Shown piece by piece: positions 43,888-56,125 of a stretch of DNA of 64,000 bases (the first letter of the stretch is position 1; each line of letters opens with the position of its first letter). Source of the stretch: Artocarpus heterophyllus (taxonomy: Eukaryota; Streptophyta; Magnoliopsida; Rosales; Moraceae). The stretch is taken from contig CM046330.1 in assembly GCA_025403435.1 (NCBI GenBank), positions 25,855,507 to 25,919,506 of the forward strand, written 5' to 3'. The translations under genes were made by a program, and so were the position numbers. The notes below the pieces were generated by a model. That model ran no database searches, was not told where the DNA came from, and saw only the letters and a list, made by a program, of their open reading frames with translations.

Positions 43888-44751
43888 TTGAAAATTTTAG
43901 AAACTTGGCTAATATTACAACGAAGTGATTAGGTTTTAATTTAGGTGTTTCTTTCTTTTATTAATCTTTATGACTAGTTTAGAAATTTTTGTTTGCTTTT
44001 ATTTTTGCATTCTTGATTTGATTTTATTTTTTTTTGTGTTTTTGTGCAAGACAGTTGGAGATAGTTGATTGACAAATACTTTTGAGATTTTCTTAATGAG
44101 ATTTGGATCCTTTTCATGGTGTTTGGTGGCAATACAAGAACTTGCTCATTAACTTCTTGAATCATGGCTTTTACAAGGAGGTTCAACTTCAAAGCTTCCT
44201 TGATGGCTTGAGTAACATGACATAAAGTTGGATGGATTATTCAATAAGCATCTACAGTTGGGAGAGCAATTCAAAGTTGATGGAGCCGCAAGTTGACACC
44301 TTACCTCAAGGGACAATTTTCACATTGGAAGAGGTGTTAACTCAATTCATAAGAATGATCAATCACTTGAGGAGCAACGCCAACCAATTGATAATTGCCT
44401 AATCTTCTTAAATTCATAGTTTACAAGAACAAGTTGGGCAGTTGGCTAGTACATTTGCCAAGTTGTGAGGAGATAGTGTGCCTATGGTGTTTGAGGTGAA
44501 ACTGTAACACCCGCCTATTTTATGTAATAGACCACGTTAAGTTAGTAACGTTGATAAGGAATTTTATTAATAAATTACATTATATGATATGATATGTGAT
44601 GTGCATGTTACTAACTTTTTTATGTCAAGTTTTGTGATAGGTGACGACCGCATGGGATCGTTGTGCTCTAGTGTTCATGTGAAATTTTAAGTATATGTTT
44701 ATTTATGATGCAATAATGTATGAATGTTTTATTGTATGGCAATTAAGGACA

Positions 44752-44884
44752 GTTCGGCAGGCCAAACTTTTAAGATCGGCAGGCCGAACATTCTGCCCGA
44801 GATCGGCAGGCTGAAGAAACCCATCGGCAGGCCGAACTTGTGGAACCGGCAGGCCGAAGAGGGAAAATCGGCAGGCCAAACACG
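44752..44884. repeat. GGCAGGCC cluster, head of LTR F
   Basis: Six AG-centred units, better preserved than those in the 5' LTR of C. Confidence 0.85.
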
Positions 44885-47052
44885 GCTGACAAGCAGTCAG
44901 CATAAATCTCTCCAAAATTATGGCTGAGTTAATTACGTTAATTGGATGATTTAATGTGATTAATTGGCATAATTAAGGATTGATTTTATCAGTTAAGGAA
45001 ATTAAAGGGGTTTGACCTGCATTGATTTGTGTTAATTTAAATGGTTTTCAATTTTAAATGGGCAAAACATGGAAAGTTGTGAGTGATTGTTTGGTTTCCT
45101 CTTTTCTTTCCTTTCTCCACGCCTCTTGCCTCCCTCAACAGTCAGAAAATTTTGACTTAATGAACGGAATTGAATTCCCATCAATTATGTTTATTACGTT
45201 AAAAATTTTAACGTTTTCTTTTTCATTATTTTCTCTCCTTCTCACGTTTTTCTCTCTCAAAATTCTGAGACATTTGTTTCTCTCTTCCTTTTCTCTTCTC
45301 CATGAGTTCTTCCTCTCTCTCTCTCTCATGAAAATTCTCTGCAAATATTGAAAGAAAAAGTCTTGTTTCGTTGTTTAAAATTCAAGAATTTTGAGAAGAA
45401 ACTTCAAGGTATGAATTCGGTTTTTCTGGGGTTTTTGAAAAGAAATTCTTCTCCTCGTTTCGTCTACAATATCCTCTCTAGGATTTGTATTTTTGTTCTG
45501 AGTTTTTTTTTATTATGATGTTCATGTGATGTTTCTTCACGTTTCATGTCATATGAATGTTTTATGAAAAATGAATATTTCTGTCTTCTACCCCTCACAG
45601 TAAAATGTTACTGTTTAATTTTGATGCATGAAAAATGTAATGATTATTCAAAAGGTAAATGAATGATGTTTTCATGAAAAGTTGTTAAGAATATGCATAT
45701 GTATGTATGATGAATGTATTTTATGTTCTGAAATTTTTATGAGATGACAATGAAAAAACTGTTTTAATAATGCTATTTCTAGATTTTTGTTATGAAATGT
45801 CATATATATATATATATATGATTTTATGATAATAAAATGATTTTATGCATGATAATATGATGATTGTATGGAGTTTTAAATTAAAATATATGTATTTGTT
45901 CAAAAACATTTTATTTAAAAGATAAATATGTTTAAAATGTATGGTTTGTTTTTATATGCTTAAGGTAATTTTTATAATTAAAGAAAAATCATAATAACAT
46001 GTTTATGTAATGACAATGTTTATGGTTATGAATTATTGATTGTAATGGATGAGATGAAAATATATATGCGATGATAATTTCATGTTTTACGATGATGGTT
46101 ATGGATTATGAGATGACTGTATATGAATGAATGTTATGTGAATAGATATTTCATGATATGTATTAATGTATTGCATCTTTAAAATGGAAAATGGCATGAA
46201 CACTCAAGGAACGAGCACTACGAGACCGCGGTGTCGTCACCAAATCACGTTAAGGTTAAGTAAGCTAACGATAAGGTAAGTACATTCTCACCTGCAACAT
46301 GACACATGTTTTTACAAGGTTTGATGTTATGTTCGTAATGATATTCATGATTTTTATGATGATTTTCCTTAAAGGATTTCTTATGAAAGATTTTCATGAT
46401 TTAAAGTTATGCATAAATGATGATGACATGTTTTAAAGTATGAAAAGTATGTATATATGTATCACCTAATAAGTGTTGCACACCCAATGTTATGAAATGT
46501 TATGTTATGATGTCATGTTTGGTTTGGGATTAGCTACCCTTCTCCTCTCATGACGGCGCGCTTATGATGATGTTTATGGTGCAACACTTGGGCCCTTAAG
46601 ATAAAAATGGAATAAGTTTTAAAATGGTCAACTTAATGAAAGATATGTTTCTATGAAATTATGCTTAAGGCACTTTTATGATATGATGATGATGATGTTT
46701 ATGAAATGTTTTAAATTGTGAGAATTATATGTACTTACTAAGCATTAGCTTAAGCATGTTTTATGTTATGTTGCAGATAAGGGTAAGAAAATTATGGACT
46801 AGGCGGAGGACATGGGAAGGCGTGTGAGCATTATGAACGATGAATTGTAACCGGAAGCACGCCAAGAAGAACGATTTTATGATTTAATCAAGTTATATAT
46901 TTTGAACATATATTTTATGTTAAGTTTTAAGAATACTTATATTATGGCTTTACAAGTTATTTTATCATTTTTAATGAATTATGAACTTCCGCTATATTTT
47001 ACGAAAAGTTGGTTTGTTTTTAAAATTTAAGTTTTCCAAGGGAATTTGGTCT

Positions 47053-47224
47053 CGGACGGCCTGCCAAAATTTTTGGCCGGCCTGTCGAAGTCCAGAAGTT
47101 CGGCCTGCCAATCACATTTCTCAGCCTGCCGAACATGGATGAATTTTTGGTCCGAATTGCAAAGCCTCTGCCGGCCTGCCGATCATGTTTGGCCTGTCGA
47201 AGTCCCAAGTTCGGCCTGCCGAAC
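47053..47224. repeat. GGCCTGCC cluster, tail of LTR F
   Basis: Seven CT-centred units, the last one a perfect TTCGGCCTGCCGAA. Confidence 0.85.
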
Positions 47225-49758
47225 TGTGGGAGTAAGTAAGTTTTAAACGATTTGATGTTTAATGAGATTTGATGTGATGTTTTGTTAAGTCCCGATTTTT
47301 ACAACTTGATAAACCTATATTACTAAATAAGTTCATGATTAATTTGAATATAATTGAATAAATTATGATATGGAATAAGTTAAACAATGTTAAGTTTTAA
47401 AGAAAAAAAAATTTAAGGTATGAATAGATCCTGGTTATGTATGTTTAAGTACTTTTAAATCAATAGTACTGATTAAGTTTGATATTATTTATATGTTTAA
47501 AGTATAAGCATGTACGGATGTAAGTATATAACGACATCTGTGACGTCCGAATTAAGGGGCGTTACAGAAACCATGTGTGGAGATTGCACCGAGTAAGGAA
47601 GACTTATAGATTCTTCAACAAGAATCTTTAAGTGATGATGAGGCCTAAGACCTTGACCTTCAAAAGGAATTACAAGAAGAAAAAATCCTCGGTGATCAAA
47701 TTGTTGAGTCAACAATGCCTATTGAAGATTACATCTACAAAGACCCTATTTGGCCAACATCTCCTTTATTATCACTAGGAACATCCCTTCATCCCCACCA
47801 AGCCTATCCTCTCAAGCCGGGTTTTGTTGAGATTACGAGCTAAAATATAAATCATGCCAAGCTCGAGGGCGTCAGTGACAAAGACCCATTTGTGGTGTTG
47901 TATGACATCTATAATGGACGAAAGCCGCACTTTGATAGGGACTTCTCTAAAAGTCAAGCCGACAACTTTAAATCAAGCACTCTTGGGAGGCACCCAAGCT
48001 TTCTATATTTCCCCCTTCTTTTTTTTTTGTTTTAGTTTATGTTTGTGTTTGTGCTTATTTTAAATTTTTGTATTAATGTGTAAACTATATGTATTTTGAT
48101 AGGTGTTAAAATAATCAAGAGCTTAAAAACTTGAGTTTTGGTAGAAAACAATTCAAAAAGATGGAAGAAACTCAAGGATTGGGGTGGAAACTAGGGTATG
48201 TTCTTGACCCTTGGTCTTTTATTGCTACAAACATTGAGAACAATGTTTAGTTTAAGTTTGGGGGAGCGAACACTTTAATGATCACTTGTGGGCTTTTGGC
48301 TTTAATTTTTTTTTTGTTGATTATCATGATTTTCCTTCCTTTACTCTTGTTTGATAGTTCTTGCTTAGTTTCTTTAGATTGTTTACTTCTTTTAGTGGTG
48401 TCTTTGTTACTTATTTAAATAAAGTATGAGTATTGAGAAATTGGATAACTAAAATTTGATTATGATATTAGTCACAAATTGTTCTTTTAGGTCTTTTGAA
48501 TGTCATTCATTGAGATTTCTATGTGCTTGACTGGCATTGGTTGATCTTTATTTTTTAATCTCTATACCTGAGCATTGTGAATCATGATCACTAGAAATTT
48601 GAACTTTAAATAACATTTTGAATTTAAACCTTTGGAGAACACTTATGTGCATTAGACAGGTGTTGACATCTCATGAACTCTAGAACCCATTCTAGTGAAA
48701 CTCGAGGCGAAATCCTAGATTAGGTGTCATTGGAGAGTCGATTAAGCATTTTTTTAGACTTTTGGGCCTTTGAAACCAATCCATGTAAATAGTTGTCCCC
48801 GTTAAGCCTATTTGACATATTTCTTTCATTACTCAAATAAGCTTAACCAAGCCATTTCATGAATTCTCTTTCTGTTAACTTATCACTAATAGGCATGTTT
48901 GTATTGTTGCTTGAATTTGAAGGTTGATTGTTGTGAGCGAGCATGGAAGGTGATGTGATTTGAATTATGGTTTGGTTGCATCGTAAAGTGACTTATTTGT
49001 TTTTTGTGTTATTTTTCATTTGTTTTTTGTAGTTTCATTTATGCATTCCAGCCTATTTTAATATGTATAAAACTCAATAAGTTTGGGGGAGTTTCCAAAA
49101 AAAAAGAGAAAAAATGAAATTGAAAAGACAAAAAGAACAAATTCTTGTTAATTTCTTATTTTTGTGTTTTTGGATGCTTGTGAATAACGTTTTATGGGGA
49201 TTGATAATAGAGGAATAATCAAGTAGGAAGTCGGTTGTGAGTTTTTATTCGTCTCATGTAAGATCCACAAGATGCATTACATCTTTAGGTGACCTGAGCC
49301 GAAAATTATCCTTTCTTATCTACCCTCCACCCTAGACTTACATCACAAGTCTTGAAAGTCCTTTTTGGTTTTTGATGACACACTAGCCTACAATAGTGGA
49401 GAGCAACGCAAACAATAGGCTTATGGTAGTTCCGAATTTCATTATATAGAGATTTCTCATTGTTCGTCTAATCACATAGGTCTATTTGGAGTTCAATTTG
49501 TAGAGTGAGTGTGACTTAGCACACATTCACAAGTAGAAAGTCTTCAATGGAGTAAAATCAGTGTTTATTGTTAAAATCTAGACAATCTCAATGTTTGCAT
49601 TTCCTTTGAGCTATGAAGCATTTTGCGGTTTTTGAGATGTTTAGCTAGTTATCGAATGGATACAAATCTCACACTTCATTTCTCTTTCATTTATTTGTTG
49701 GTTTAATTTGTGTTGTTCCTCAGTGATATTTGTTTTGCTTAAGGATGAGCAAATGTTT

Positions 49759-49773
49759 AAATTTGGGTGTATT
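49759..49773 (+). promoter_or_regulatory. Polypurine tract of element G
   Basis: AAATTTGGGTGTATT directly precedes the 3' LTR; it is an A/G-rich but interrupted tract of the kind seen at this site in Athila-like elements. Confidence 0.55.
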
Positions 49774-50770
49774 TGATGAGCGAGTATTTTACTCACAAAT
49801 CAATTGTTTCTTAAGCTTAAATATTGTGAAAATCCTCAAGCATTTTTGATATTGATTTTTGGTGTTATTTTGTAGGAAAATAAAATTTGAGTCTTTATGG
49901 GATTTTTCAGCACCAAAATCAGAGCAAAAAAAGCATTTTTTTCAGGTGCAAGTAGTGTGCTGCACACCATGGACATGTGCAGCATGCTAACTATGTGCAT
50001 CAGAGGCCTACTAGGCCCCCTCGCACAATGGCACGTCGCCTGCATGCTGCTATTGCATGGCTGTGAGCGCCTGGGCGTTGCCCACGCAGCCTTGGGGCAC
50101 CTTTTGGTGTTAAAACGTGCTGATTTCATTTTTGAGCCAATCTTGGCCCCAAATTCCTGATCTAAGGACTAAAAATAAAGTTGAGATGAAGGCCTAACCT
50201 CTTAAAAGCCCCTAAAGATCCAAAATCAAAGGGGGTAGAGTGCTAGGGGAAGAAACCCATGAGTGAGAGCTGAAATTCTAAGGAGAGAAGAGCTTGAAGT
50301 TGAGGATTCTTAGAGGATTTTGGTGAATTCTTGGTGGATTCAAGACTTGAAGTTCATTTCCACAAAGAGTTTCTTCTTTCCTTTTCTTTACCCTAGTTTT
50401 ATTGAAATTTGTATTTTTAGTTGTGTTAAATATATTTATTTTTATGGATTTCATGAATAGATTTTAATGGATTTGTCTTTGTTTGCTTAAATTTCCAATT
50501 CTAGGGCTTGATATAGTTTGATTTGGATTATGTTTAAATTATTTTGTTAATTGTTTATGCAATTTTTATTTCAATTCATTCATGTTTCTCTATACTTAAG
50601 GCTTCTAATTTATTTGGCCAATGAATTAGTTGATTTGATTTATAAATTCTAGTACTTGGAAGAGATTGACTCATTTATCGCTACTTGGGAAATATAGTCT
50701 TTGTTGTTATTGAGAACCGAGAAGGTTGAGAACACTTAGATAATCTACTTGAGAATCTTGGTTTTTGTGA
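49774..50770 (+). repeat. 3' LTR of element G, truncated
   Basis: This copy follows the 5' LTR from its start to the phrase 'gagaatcttggtttttgtga', then changes abruptly into unrelated sequence. The last 0.55 kb of the LTR, and with it any target duplication, is missing. Confidence 0.8.
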
Positions 50771-52127
50771 GTACGGGAATACCATTTCTCTTATACTCTT
50801 TAGTATTGCGGGCCCTACTACAATATAAAGAATGAGGAAAGAGAATACCATTCCTCTCATACTTTTTAATATTTTTTTCCCTATCAAAGGAAATGAGTGC
50901 CATATTTATTTATATGTCTAAATTCAAGTATATTATTTAATGGTTATTAATTATGTAAAAAGGATATTTTAGTAATTACATTGAATAATATACCTAATTT
51001 TAAGCAAATAAAGTCTATAAAGGGAATATGATTGTTTCTCATTACACCATCAAATAGATAAATAAACATTAGAAATGGAATGAATGATATTCATTACTAT
51101 TATTTTACTTTCCTTGACTTTCTAATTCTATTATCTTTTTCTTTACATTCCCTTACGGTTTAGTAAACATGCCTTAAAACTAGTCATTTTTCATTTCAAT
51201 AGTGCATAACTTTGAGTCACTCAATGAATCAATGAGCATAGGTGCTAATCTTATCACTCTTCGATATCTGCATTCATAATTTTCAGATTAACTTTAAAGC
51301 TCGGACATATCAATATTAACTATTTTGAGCTTCTTAAGAACTCTCATTTACAAATAAAGTATTTTAAAATAATTTTTCGTATTTTAGGTCAATTTTTACA
51401 TATATTGATATTTTTATCCATATTTTCTATATATAAAATCTAGATATCGGTATCATAGATATTGATATTTTTATTTCTGTATATACTACTCCTTGCAGGC
51501 CGAATAAATAAAGACAAAACTTGTCCCATGATCATGTTTGTGATTGACAATATTTATTTTTCTTATAAAATAATAATTCAACAATTCATCTTATTAATAT
51601 TAATTGTACATGATAAGTATTGGAATGAAAGGATATATATATATTTGCATTAATTAGTCCATCCATGTGCACCTGCTCACGCTCACGGTGGTTTATCTGA
51701 TAGTGATGTCATTGTATATTCTATTACGTCTAGTGGTTGATGATGCTAAGGTGAAGATCTCAACAAGAATTATTAAATGGATGAAAACAATAGAAAACGA
51801 ATGAATTTTATCACAGACAATCGAATCTTCGGGTACCCATTTTAAGATTAGTCTTATTGGTATTTTCAACGTAATTACAATTTATTAACCAAATGCTTTT
51901 ATAATGAATGAATATGATCAAAAGACAAAATTAGACCTCCCAAAATCGAAGTTTTGAAGTGAATAACGCACTTTTGATCAACGATCATATGAGTTCTTAA
52001 AAACATATACATGGGAATTGTTGCATCATGTTCTTTAGAAAAATTAGCAGAACTTGATATTTTGAGGGGAAAAAATTGAACAAAAAGTATTGGAAAAGGG
52101 TTTAAGTTATATGCTTGTGTGTGTATA
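50771..52127. other. AT-rich spacer between elements G and E
   Basis: No gene is visible. The first 400 bp contain GGAATACCATT/AATGGAAT-type words near both ends (50,776 and about 51,075-51,155), reminiscent of a decayed MITE, but the ends cannot be fixed. The rest is plain AT-rich sequence. Confidence 0.4.
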
Positions 52128-54316
52128 TGTAACGCCCCGAAATTAATTAAATGATATTCAGATGTAAAATGGTAAATTAGTGTGCCATAATGAATATTTT
52201 TAAACCTAATTTGATCATTTAGTGAAATTTTGAGTTTAAAGTCATTTCTCTTATTTTAATGATTTCTAATGACTTCTTATTGTTTTAAAATGTTATTTTG
52301 AGTTTTTAAAACAAAACAATTTTTCAAATGTCAAATATATTCGGTTTTACAAAACCATGGGCGGCACATAGTTTTCGTACAGTAAAACTGCCCACTATTT
52401 TCCCTCTATTTATTCCCTCTCCTCTCCCTCTCTTTGGTTCACACTCTCTCTCTCTTTTTCTCTCTCTACCCGTGAGTCTCTCTCTCGCTCTCTCTCGGTC
52501 TCTCTCCCTCTTTCTCAATTTCTCTCAAATTTTTGAATCAAATCAAGATCAAGCTTTGGGTTAGCAAAAAGTAAGCTCGGGAACGTGATTTGATAACCAA
52601 AAACATGAATTGAAGCTTGGATTTGAGGTTAGTTTTGAAATTTCTAAACTTTTTTAAATTTTCAATTTTTCATGCATTTTTGAAATCTAAGTTTGTTTGA
52701 GCTTAGGAAACCTTTGATTTGAGTTAAAGGAACTTAGAACAACCAGGATCTAAGATTTGTTTGAAGAAAAATGGATTTGATTCATGATTTTTCATTTTTC
52801 TTCATTTTTCTCTAATTTTGGGATCTTTCAAAATCATTGTGTAAATCTTGTTTAAATTGGTTCAAAAGTGTCCTATTATGTTTTTCTATCATCTATGATG
52901 GTTTTTCATGCTTGAGATCTAAGAAAAATAGGTTAAAATAAAGATTTGGGTTTTGGGAGACCCAAAACCCATGCTTGAAATTTCTGGAAATTTTCTAGTT
53001 CGACAGGCCGAATTTAGAGGATCAGCAGGCCAGATTCATCGGTTTGGTAGGCCAAACCTAGGAATATTTGGCCGACCAGACATGGTCCTTCGGTAGGCCA
53101 AACTGTGCATTTCGGCCGGACGAACCAGGGAGATCGATAGGCCGACCGAACAAGGGCAGATTTTTATGATTTTCACCAGTTTTCACTATTTTGAACCCCG
53201 ATTGAAATCCCAACTTTATGAAATGAATTTAAAAATACAAATGGAGCACTAAGACATCATAAAAAGGCTTAGCAATGTAGGATATCTTAAATTAGATACT
53301 GATAGACCTAGTTTGTATTTAGGGTCATTCGTGGTTCTACGGAGCTAACGTATAGCGGACCGGGATTACGGTGTGGGGCACCGGTATGAGTATTGAGGTA
53401 GGACTTCTACCCTTTCTTTGGTAACCCAGTTTCAAATGATTTGGCCTTGAAGAGGGTTTTTATTAAAATGTTTTCAACGGTTGATTGAAAAAGGAATTTT
53501 ATCGGTTGTTTTTGTAAACTGTGGACTTAGATGAACTTTATAATGAATGTTAATGAGAACATCTTGTAAATGGATTTTGAATAATAATAATAATGAATAT
53601 GAGGGCATGATGCCATTTTAGAGATCAAGTCGTGTAGCGATCGACCTTGGGGGTAGGTCCTCAAACCCAGCTAGGCCACAACGGTGGTGTTATTCTTATC
53701 GTTTGCCTAGGAAAAGAAAATGATGATATTTATGGTCGACCATAAACTGTTTGGGTAAGAACAGTTTTGTTTAGACTTATTTAATTAAGTTTTCTCCTAA
53801 ATGATTTCTTGAGGAAGGATATTTTCCTTTCAAATTTTAATGTTTCTTACATTATAGTCCTACTAAGCCTTTCACTCACATTTTATTTGTTTTAAAACTT
53901 TCCCCCCTTTAGGTGGATTTCCACTTAGGTTCAGAGAAGATTCTTCGGACAGAACTTAGGAGCAGTAGAAGGACTTAGTAGGCTAATTGTAATATTTGAT
54001 TAAGGCATGTAACATTTTAATTTTCTCTTTGCTTGGACTGTGAATGTATTATTATATTGTTAGTACTATGTGTGTGCACAAATTGTGGGTTAGTGGGACC
54101 TATACTCGTGTTTCTTTGTTATTTTTTTATTTACTTAATGTATGCCTTAATGATTTTATCTGTTTAATGATTGTGAATGCTTTTCTCAAAAAGGATTTAA
54201 AATTTTTCACATTTTTATATTTAATCTAATCCTTAAACTCGTGTTTTTAACTAAATTATTCTTTAAATTAACTTATATAATCTGCCACGTCACCTCCCGT
54301 ACTCCAGGGCGTGACA
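52128..54316 (+). repeat. 5' LTR of element E
   Basis: Starts TGTAACGCCCC and ends GGGCGTGACA. It contains a CT-rich tract at 52,430-52,530, a palindrome cluster and a stretch with GGATTACGGTGTGGGGCACC near 53,363. Confidence 0.92.
52998..53150. repeat. GGCAGGCC-type cluster, 5' LTR of E
   Basis: Seven diverged units, including GGTAGGCC and GACAGGCC forms. Unlike C, D and F there is no second cluster near the LTR end. Confidence 0.75.
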
Positions 54317-54319
54317 GAA

Positions 54320-54333
54320 TGGTATCAGAGCCC
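54320..54333 (+). promoter_or_regulatory. Primer-binding site of element E
   Basis: TGGTATCAGAGCCC, initiator-Met tRNA type, 3 bases after the LTR. Confidence 0.9.
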
Positions 54334-54412
54334 AAGGTTCAATTGTACACACATATGTATGACAATAAAATACTGCGGATAGTTTAAATTTTGTTTTCAG
54401 AAGTGAGAGACT

Positions 54413-55300
54413 TTGACAGCTGACACCGAGTTTGGGAATGATGAGGGTATGATGAGGTCCATATTTGCTGCATTCCGACAGATGGCAGCTAGGGCTAGAC
54501 CAGAGGATTCTGATGTTAGTCGTTGGCATGCATATTTCAAGGAATTCTGGCGTGCATCTATTTCGACTTTTGATGAAAATGGGGACCCGCAATTGGCAGA
54601 ATATTGGCTAGACTTGATTGTTAAGCATTTGGATACCCTTGGTGTGCTAGATGAGTATCGTGTGGAATTTGCTGCATATAAGTTCGAGGGTGGCATTAAT
54701 ACTTTGTGGAAGCAAGCTAAGCATTTGGAACGCAATGGTAATATTAGTTGGGACAGGTTCGAGGAGCTGTTCTATGACTGATATTTTTCGTAAGGGTATA
54801 GGGACCAGAAGGTGGCTGAGTTCTACAGGTTACAGCAGGGTGATTTGTTAGTTAGAGAATATGAGGCAAGGTTTAATGAGTTGGTCAGGTTTGCTCCATC
54901 AACAGTGGCATCGGAACGTGAAAAATATATAAAGTTTCAGGAAGGACTCAAGGCTCCTATTCGAAGACAGGTGGTTGTTCTACGACTCAGGAGTTTTGGA
55001 GAGCTTGTGTCGTCAACAATATCGGTAGAAAATGATTATGCGTTATATTGTGAGGATCGAGCAAAAGCGTCAGGAGGACCACAGAGGAGCGGTAGGAAGA
55101 GCACCAGTAGTCGTCCAACTCCAGGAAAGAACAAGCAGGGTGGCATAAATAGTGGTAGCAGTAGTTCATCTGGTAGAGAGCGCAGCAACCCCTACAGCTT
55201 TCATTGTCATTATTGCCAGCAGCTAGGACACATCAAGAGGAATTGCCCGATCAGGAGTGTCCGTCTTAGATCTCAGATCGAAGAAGGTGCCAGTCGGTAG
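54413..55300 (+). pseudogene. gag region of element E
   Basis: Two open stretches (54,413-54,781 and 54,812-55,300) in different frames are joined by a frameshift after FEELFYD. The first codon of the stretch is TTG where an ATG is expected; internal ATG codons lie at about 54,439-54,454. The second stretch contains the gag core (VAEFYRLQQGDLLVREYEAR-like region, here read from MAEFYRLQQGDLLV) and a CX2CX4HX4C zinc knuckle, CHYCQQLGHIKRNC, near 55,206-55,247. A Gln/Pro-rich linker with stops follows to about 55,540. Confidence 0.8.
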
Positions 55301-55540
55301 CCTTAGCCTCAGACCTTTCCTCTGTCTCAACATTTTCTACAGTTGTAGTTTCCTCAGTTCTCTCCTCAGCAATTGTCATACCTAGCACAAGGACAGCAGC
55401 CACAACATTTACAGCATAGTGTCCCTCAGTATCGAGCACTGAGTGCAGCTAGTGTGCAGTCGTCTCCGTCACAATAGTATCAGCTGAATAATCAAGGACC
55501 TAGCAATGTTGGTAGAGGAAAAGGAAAGGCACCAGTTCAG

Positions 55541-56125
55541 GTTCATGCCATGGCAACAGGAGGTTCAGATGCCCAGAACAGTAATGCAGTTGTCGATGGT
55601 ATGATCTTAGTTTTTCAATCCTTAACTCACGTATTATTTGATACAGGTGCCATTCATTCTCTCATTTCGAGTTCTTTTGTACATGCCTTGGGATTAGAGA
55701 TAGAAGAGTTTAATGAACCCCTAGTTATAGCTTCTCCCTTGGGGCGGGTGTGTGTAAATTGTATATGTAAAGCCTGTAAAATAATGATTAGGGATGAGAT
55801 TTTGAAAAGTGATTTGATTGTACTCCCCATGAGCTCATATGATGTGATTCTAGGGATGGATTGGTTGTCCAGGTATAATGCAGCTGTAGACTGCTAGCTT
55901 AGAAAAGTGACCCTAGTGTCTGATAGGGGGACGATGATCACTTACCAGGGTAGTGGTGATCGGTTAATGAGTGCGCATCTCATGAAGTCATGTCTTGGAG
56001 GGCGAAAGAATCTAGTTTGTCATGCTTTTCTTGCAAATCTAGGAGGTAAGCCCTATGCTTCGAACGGAAATGTAGCGATACCGGAGGTTGATGAGTACGA
56101 GGATGTCTTTACGACGAGTTGCTAG
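55541..56125 (+). pseudogene. Protease region of element E
   Basis: The aspartic protease active site is LFDTGAIHSL, in the open stretch 55,550-55,897, followed by VILGMDWLSRYNA, a conserved phrase of plant gypsy proteases. A TAG after NAAVDC (55,895) interrupts the frame, which resumes at 55,907 and runs to the linker before RT (EVDEYEDVF). Confidence 0.85.

Larger units (their letters stand above)
44503..47566 (+). mobile_element. Solo LTR F, same family as LTRs of C
   Basis: The element runs from TGTAACACCCGCC to GGGGCGTTACA (3,064 bp) and is flanked by a perfect 5-bp duplication GAAAC (44,498-44,502 and 47,567-47,571). It aligns end to end with the two LTRs of C but has no internal region, so it arose by recombination between the LTRs of a former complete copy inserted in G. 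Confidence 0.93.
43888..49758 (+). pseudogene. Internal region of element G with gag-like remnants, split by LTR F
   Basis: The native internal sequence is 43,864-44,502 joined to 47,572-49,773. Around 44,095-44,255 one forward frame reads VWWQYKNLLINFLNHGFYKE and then VQLQSFLDGLSNMT before a stop, which resembles the gag core of Athila-type elements. Another gag-like piece follows LTR F (47,700-47,830). From about 48,000 on the sequence is non-coding, with two G-rich tracts near 48,257 and 49,080 resembling polypurine tracts. No protease, polymerase or integrase signature was found on either strand, so mobility would have needed proteins from another element. Confidence 0.55.
34652..50770 (+). 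mobile_element. Element G: non-autonomous Athila/LARD-like retrotransposon, carrying D and F
   Basis: TGATGAGTGAGTATTTT at 34,652 and TGATGAGCGAGTATTTT at 49,774 start the two LTRs, and the following kilobase matches closely. The primer-binding site is of the tRNA-Asp type used by Athila/Tat gypsy elements. After removing D (35,853-43,514) and F (44,503-47,566) the native element is about 5.4 kb. The internal region of about 2.8 kb shows only gag-like remnants and no protease, RT or integrase. The phrase 'cactcttgggaggcacccaa' near 47,979 is typical of the 3' part of such elements. The 3' LTR breaks off at 50,770 after about 1.0 of the 1.55 kb seen in the 5' LTR. Confidence 0.75.

Noticed and set aside
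50771..51170. Possible MITE with GGAAT/ATTCC ends after the truncated LTR of G
   Set aside because: Several GGAAT words are present but no unique pair of ends or target duplication could be chosen.
52324..52564. Arg/Glu-rich and Leu/Ser-rich frames over the CT-rich tract of LTR E (also 59,174-59,439 and 45,058-45,351)
   Set aside because: Artefacts of the CT/GA-rich leader tract; present in LTRs and not in a coding position.
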